Assembly (NCBI GenBank): GCA_003024985.2
Contig: PXIH01S0008345.1
Length of the DNA: 10,075 bases
Direction: 5' to 3' (one strand)
DNA from: Euperipatoides rowelli
Taxonomy: Eukaryota > Onychophora > Udeonychophora > Euonychophora > Peripatopsidae
The notes under the pieces were generated by a model. The model did no database searches. It saw nothing but the letters and a program-made list of their open reading frames with translations, and had not been told where the DNA came from. Positions 7,609-10,075 of the stretch are shown here, piece by piece (position 1 is the first letter of the stretch; each line of letters starts with the position of its first letter). The translations under genes and the position numbers were made by a program.

Positions 7609-7616
7609 GGTTAACT

Positions 7617-8298
7617 GATCATGAATTACGTCATTAAGTCACATGATGTCTAGCAAATAGCTTACAAAATGTTAAATGTTATTTTTAAACAAGGTAAAAA
7701 GCACCAGGTAAATCATGTATTTTTTAATATATTTCAACGAGTCTGTGTCTCTATTGCTATATTATTATTCATTTAATCATATTATGAAACAGCTTTTTTA
7801 ACAATTTTTGTGATTTCAAGTTTTGTAGATGACAGTACCAAAATTTCGGCTCAATTGTATTATTTTTATGTAAATTGTTGTATCCCAAAATGTGCTCAAA
7901 ACAAATGCATTACAAACCATTGACCATTAACAAGAAAATAGTAACAGTGTTATGAACAATGTTTATTTAGGGAGTTAGCTCTAGGCCAGCTCATTCTCTA
8001 AAGTGATTCATTCACGATTCATTTTTAGCGAGTCGCTCTTAGACTCATTAATTGCATACAAGATTGAAATCAGTGAGTAGTGTTATAAAACTTTCACTAT
8101 GTACAAGAATACAGTGAACATTTTAGAATTTATTGTAAGCCTGGTATGAGGATTTTTTTGTCAGTAATCTTTTTATGTCTTACGTTAATGTGATAATGGT
8201 AGTACAATTTTTTTTTCGTGAATTGAGGATAACTCGTGAGTCATTCAAAATGAATGGATAGTCATAAAAGATCCCGTATTTTGAATAGTGCCTGTGAA
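7617..8298 (+). other. Intron sequence, no gene seen
   Basis: This is AT-rich intron DNA. The only pattern noted is two patches rich in TGAATC/GATTCA-like words (8011-8050 and 8222-8262), vaguely resembling the patch at 5941-6020 in the retroposon-like unit. They may be fragments of a common repeat, but no clear element ends were found. Confidence 0.45.
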
Positions 8299-8575
8299 GC
8301 AAATTTATCTGTGCAGATTACTGCAGAAACAACCGTTGATTGGGCTGAAGGAAATAATGTAAAAATAATCAATGCCTAAGCATGTTTATTCAATTTATTA
8401 ATTTGGATTAGGATTAGGGTATAGTTATTATTTCAAAGTAGAGTTTAGTGTGGTATGAAGGTTAGGACTGTAATCAAATAAAATAAGCCTGCTGATCCAT
8501 TCAAAGCTAATAAATAATCTGACGTTGTCATACAGGGTTGGTTGTTTTTTTAATAATCTGTGCAGATAAATTTGC
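8299..8575. mobile_element. 277-bp MITE with 36-bp terminal inverted repeats
   Basis: The first 22 bases (8299-8320, beginning GCAAATTTATC) are the perfect reverse complement of 8554-8575. After a six-base unmatched gap on each side, AAACAACC (8327-8334) pairs with GGTTGTTT (8540-8547), giving symmetrical repeats of about 36 bp. The interior is AT-rich and encodes nothing. AA follows the right end and precedes the left end, so a 2-bp duplication is possible but not convincing. The superfamily is undetermined. The perfect outer arms suggest recent insertion. The element lies about 125 bp before the acceptor of the 8702 exon. Confidence 0.8.
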
Positions 8576-8596
8576 AATCCAGATGCTACTTACTGA

Positions 8597-8629
8597 TGGA
8601 AAAATTTTTTAAAAAAGTTAATTTTTCCA
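8597..8629. repeat. Short AT-rich hairpin near the splice acceptor
   Basis: TGGAAAAATT (8597-8606) is the reverse complement of AATTTTTCCA (8620-8629), leaving a 13-base loop. It lies about 70 bp upstream of the acceptor at 8701. It could bring the branch region closer to the acceptor, but in such AT-rich DNA it may be chance. Confidence 0.5.
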
Positions 8630-8701
8630 TTAAAATGTCATAATAGTAAGATTTTTTTTTAGTTCATTTTTTTTTTAATTAAGCATTTAATATATTTTCA
8701 G

Positions 8702-8885
8702 AAACCTGGTATCTGCCGATTCTATAGCAGAAATTGCGGGTTTGTGTGAAAACAAAATACGTGCACAAGTTAATGTAGATTGCCATGGTATGGAAGCTTT
8801 TGTGGAAAAAGTAAAATGTGGTCATGCCTCGATGGAATCCGAAGAGAGTACTTTAGCTAGTACTGAGACAACATCAACTTCTTGA
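8702..8885 (+). CDS. 3' coding exon of the unrecognised host protein, with stop
   Basis: The acceptor is TATATTTTCAG ending at 8701. The first base completes the Arg codon split at 4407, then 60 codons follow: NLVSADSIAEIAGLCENK, a middle IRAQVNVDCHGMEAFVEKVK, and an acidic Ser/Thr-rich tail ESEESTLASTETTSTS before TGA at 8883-8885. Its base composition and unbroken frame stand out from the AT-rich flanks. Joined to 4268-4407 it gives about 107 C-terminal residues: coiled-coil-like start, basic patch, mixed domain, Ser/Thr-rich end. No family is recognised. A short 3' UTR with AATAAA at 8917 follows. GT dinucleotides at 8788, 8848 and 8860 are in the right phase to splice to a further exon at 8973, so the tail may be alternative. 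Confidence 0.78.
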
Positions 8886-8916
8886 AATTAGACAAATAAC
8901 AGTGTATTATTAGAAT

Positions 8917-8922
8917 AATAAA
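8917..8922 (+). terminator. Polyadenylation signal of the host gene
   Basis: A canonical AATAAA lies 31 bases after the TGA at 8883-8885. A T-rich tract (about 8944-8960) lies downstream, as expected for cleavage in between. The same T-rich tract also serves as the pyrimidine tract of the acceptor at 8972, so the two uses would compete. Confidence 0.65.
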
Positions 8923-8972
8923 GTCATCAAAAATTAATTAGCCTTATTTCCTTTTTCGTCTAAACATTTCAG

Positions 8973-9052
8973 AAGAATTAAAAAAAAGATCTTTAGCTGT
9001 AAAAAAACTGTCTCCTATAAATTTTGATGAGTTTACAGATGTTTTTTTATGA
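8973..9052 (+). CDS. Candidate alternative terminal exon
   Basis: After a long pyrimidine-rich tract and CATTTCAG at 8965-8972, a frame in phase 1 reads ELKKRSLAVKKLSPINFDEF then TDVFL and TGA at 9050-9052. The 25 codons look coding: mixed charged and hydrophobic residues in otherwise very AT-rich DNA, with AATAAA signals immediately after (9058-9063 and 9063-9068). A matching phase-1 donor is needed in the 8702 exon. Candidates are GTATGG at 8788, GTACTT at 8848 and GTACTG at 8860, none of them strong. If used, they would replace some or all of the Ser/Thr-rich tail. It could instead be chance, or the last exon of a gene form with an exon not seen here. Confidence 0.45.
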
Positions 9053-9057
9053 TTTTA

Positions 9058-9068
9058 AATAAAATAAA
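9058..9068 (+). terminator. Overlapping polyadenylation signals after the candidate exon
   Basis: Two AATAAA hexamers overlap by one base at 9058-9063 and 9063-9068, six bases after the TGA at 9050-9052. Their position fits use as the distal 3' end of the host gene, but such hexamers are also common by chance in DNA this AT-rich. Confidence 0.4.
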
Positions 9069-9157
9069 ATGATTTTCTAAGTATTTTTTAAGATATGATT
9101 GATGACAGTTGGTATTAAAATGTGAAATCTTCAGTGTAGCTTTTTCAAAATAATTTG

Positions 9158-9190
9158 CTGTATATACAGTATACTGTACAGTGTACGTAC
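9158..9190. repeat. Chain of overlapping perfect palindromes
   Basis: CTGTATATACAG (9158-9169), CAGTATACTG (9167-9176), ACTGTACAGT (9173-9182) and GTACGTAC (9183-9190) follow one another, the first three overlapping, with GGTACC nearby at 9195-9200. The run could extrude as a cruciform or be a diverged short tandem repeat built from TACAGTA-like units. No function is inferred. Confidence 0.75.
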
Positions 9191-9230
9191 AGAAGGTACC
9201 AGTTATTAGAATTAAGTCCATGCAGATTAC

Positions 9231-9594
9231 TTTTTTTTTTTAAACTTTATTTACCCCGCCTAACGGCTAAGGAAAGTCAACTACTATTTACATATATATA
9301 TATATATACAATATTGCAGACAGACAAAACACGATACAACAATGATGATGGATAATCCGGGTTCCGGTCCAAGGGTCAGCCATTAAGGTTCTTAAACTTA
9401 TTATTATTGTTAACTCATGAAGGAAAAATCCTAATTTAATTCTGACTGGATGAATATAACGCAAAATCTTCAGTCTTTCATAAAGAAAGAAATTTGGATT
9501 TTCGGGTCGGATAGCATGAGCCTCGAACTTGGCTCGCGCCGATACCAAGAAGCACAAGGCAGCCTAGCTCATACCACTGGACCACCACCCCTTG
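9231..9594 (-). mobile_element. tRNA-derived SINE, copy 4, longer form
   Basis: On the - strand the head begins GGGGTGGTGGTCCAGTGG, with the A-box-like GGTCCAGTGG and beyond it (9563-9583), and a B-box-like AGTTCGAGGC near 9521-9530. The 3' end reads GGCGGGGTAAATAAAGTTTA followed by an 11-base A run, seen as T at 9231-9241. The body contains AAATTTCTTTC flanked by a stem (9460-9468 with 9497-9504), as in copies 1 and 3, and an AT dinucleotide run at 9292-9308. At about 364 bp it is longer than the 235-bp copies and has a different 3' half. Flanks GCAGATTAC (9222-9230) and GCTAGATTTA (9595-9604) are only a weak target-duplication candidate. An 89-codon - strand open frame within it is not a gene. 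Confidence 0.75.
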
Positions 9595-9604
9595 GCTAGA
9601 TTTA

Positions 9605-10075
9605 ATTTGATTCTATTAAGCGGCTGACTCACCAAACTGTTGGCAAATTTTTTTAAATATCTTTCACCCTTGAGGGGTGGAACAAGCTTGAGGTGTCTGG
9701 GCATAAGTATCAATCATTCTGTGCTTCTTATGGGTTCACTATCTGTTCCTATAAAAACTATATATTGATCTCAAACTTGTAATATAAATAAATTATTGTA
9801 GTTTCAAGTACTTGTTTTGGTGGCAGCTGAAAATCATTCATGACTTTGTGGAAAATTCAAGTTTTCTCAATGTACCTCAATCTCAATGCACTCCATTCAC
9901 CTCCAAAATTCACATACAATTTTTTTTTAAAAAAAAATAACGACTACATTTTTAATTATTTAAAATGAACAATGAAAAAGAAAAAAATGCCTTTCATTAC
10001 TAGATCATCATAGGAAAATTCTAAAATATTAAAAATATAGAGACAATGGTTGACTTTTATACTTTTATTTTATAA
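9605..10075. other. AT-rich intergenic DNA, nothing recognised
   Basis: No open frame with coding character, tRNA head or terminal inverted repeat was found from here to the window end. The sequence becomes very AT-rich after about 9900, with a T run meeting an A run near 9920-9937. It lies downstream of the host gene's 3' end. Confidence 0.5.

Noticed and set aside
8237-8243. AP-1-like TGAGTCA site
   Set aside because: A single 7-base match in 10 kb is expected by chance and has no supporting context.
8404-8420. Interstitial telomere-like repeat (GGATTAGGATTAGGG)
   Set aside because: There are only about two irregular units inside a MITE, too short to be telomeric.
9292-9308. AT dinucleotide run as a separate microsatellite locus
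   Set aside because: It lies within the 3' part of SINE copy 4 and is only 17 bases, so it is treated as part of that element.
1-10075. CRISPR arrays, bacterial operons, riboswitches, LTR pairs
   Set aside because: No regularly spaced repeats, ribosome-binding sites with adjacent genes, or matching long direct repeats were seen. The sequence is eukaryotic in organisation.

Overview
The window reads as AT-rich nuclear DNA of an animal, most likely an arthropod or other invertebrate; the species cannot be fixed from the sequence. It shows GT-AG introns, a polyadenylation signal, a decayed Ty3/Gypsy retrotransposon, hAT and other inverted-repeat transposons, and several tRNA-derived SINEs. There is no prokaryotic gene organisation, rRNA gene, CRISPR array or intact tRNA gene. 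Only one host gene is supported, represented by its 3' end on the + strand.

Host gene: an internal exon at 4268-4407 and a downstream exon at 8702-8885 join in frame (phase 2) across a 4.3-kb intron. Together they encode about 107 residues ending at TGA 8883-8885, followed by AATAAA at 8917. I do not recognise the protein. A second coding-looking terminal exon lies at 8973-9052 behind a strong acceptor and before its own AATAAA signals, so the gene may have two alternative C-termini. Because 4268 is a splice acceptor and no earlier exon is visible, most or all of 1-4267 is probably an upstream intron.

Left third (1-3253): a broken Gypsy-type pol on the - strand runs from reverse transcriptase (about 2945) through RNase H (to about 1890) to integrase (about 1140 to 105). 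An internally deleted hAT element (1376-1841), still carrying a frameshifted transposase fragment, sits inside it.

Middle and right: a 600-bp hAT-type MITE (3254-3853) has an almost perfect 8-bp target duplication and contains a nested SINE (3340-3575). A second copy of the same MITE family lies inverted at 7300-7608. Further SINE heads are at 4492-4726, 6295-6531 and 9231-9594, all on the - strand. A poly(A)-ended retroposon-like unit is at 5575-6071. Two inverted-repeat elements occur at 6682-7184 (termini CACTAGGTGG) and 8299-8575 (36-bp inverted repeats). The rest is AT-rich intron or intergenic DNA.

No self-contained new gene system was seen. The best leads are the possible alternative last exon, a covarying hairpin shared between SINE copies, and inverted MITE copies flanking the 140-bp exon.
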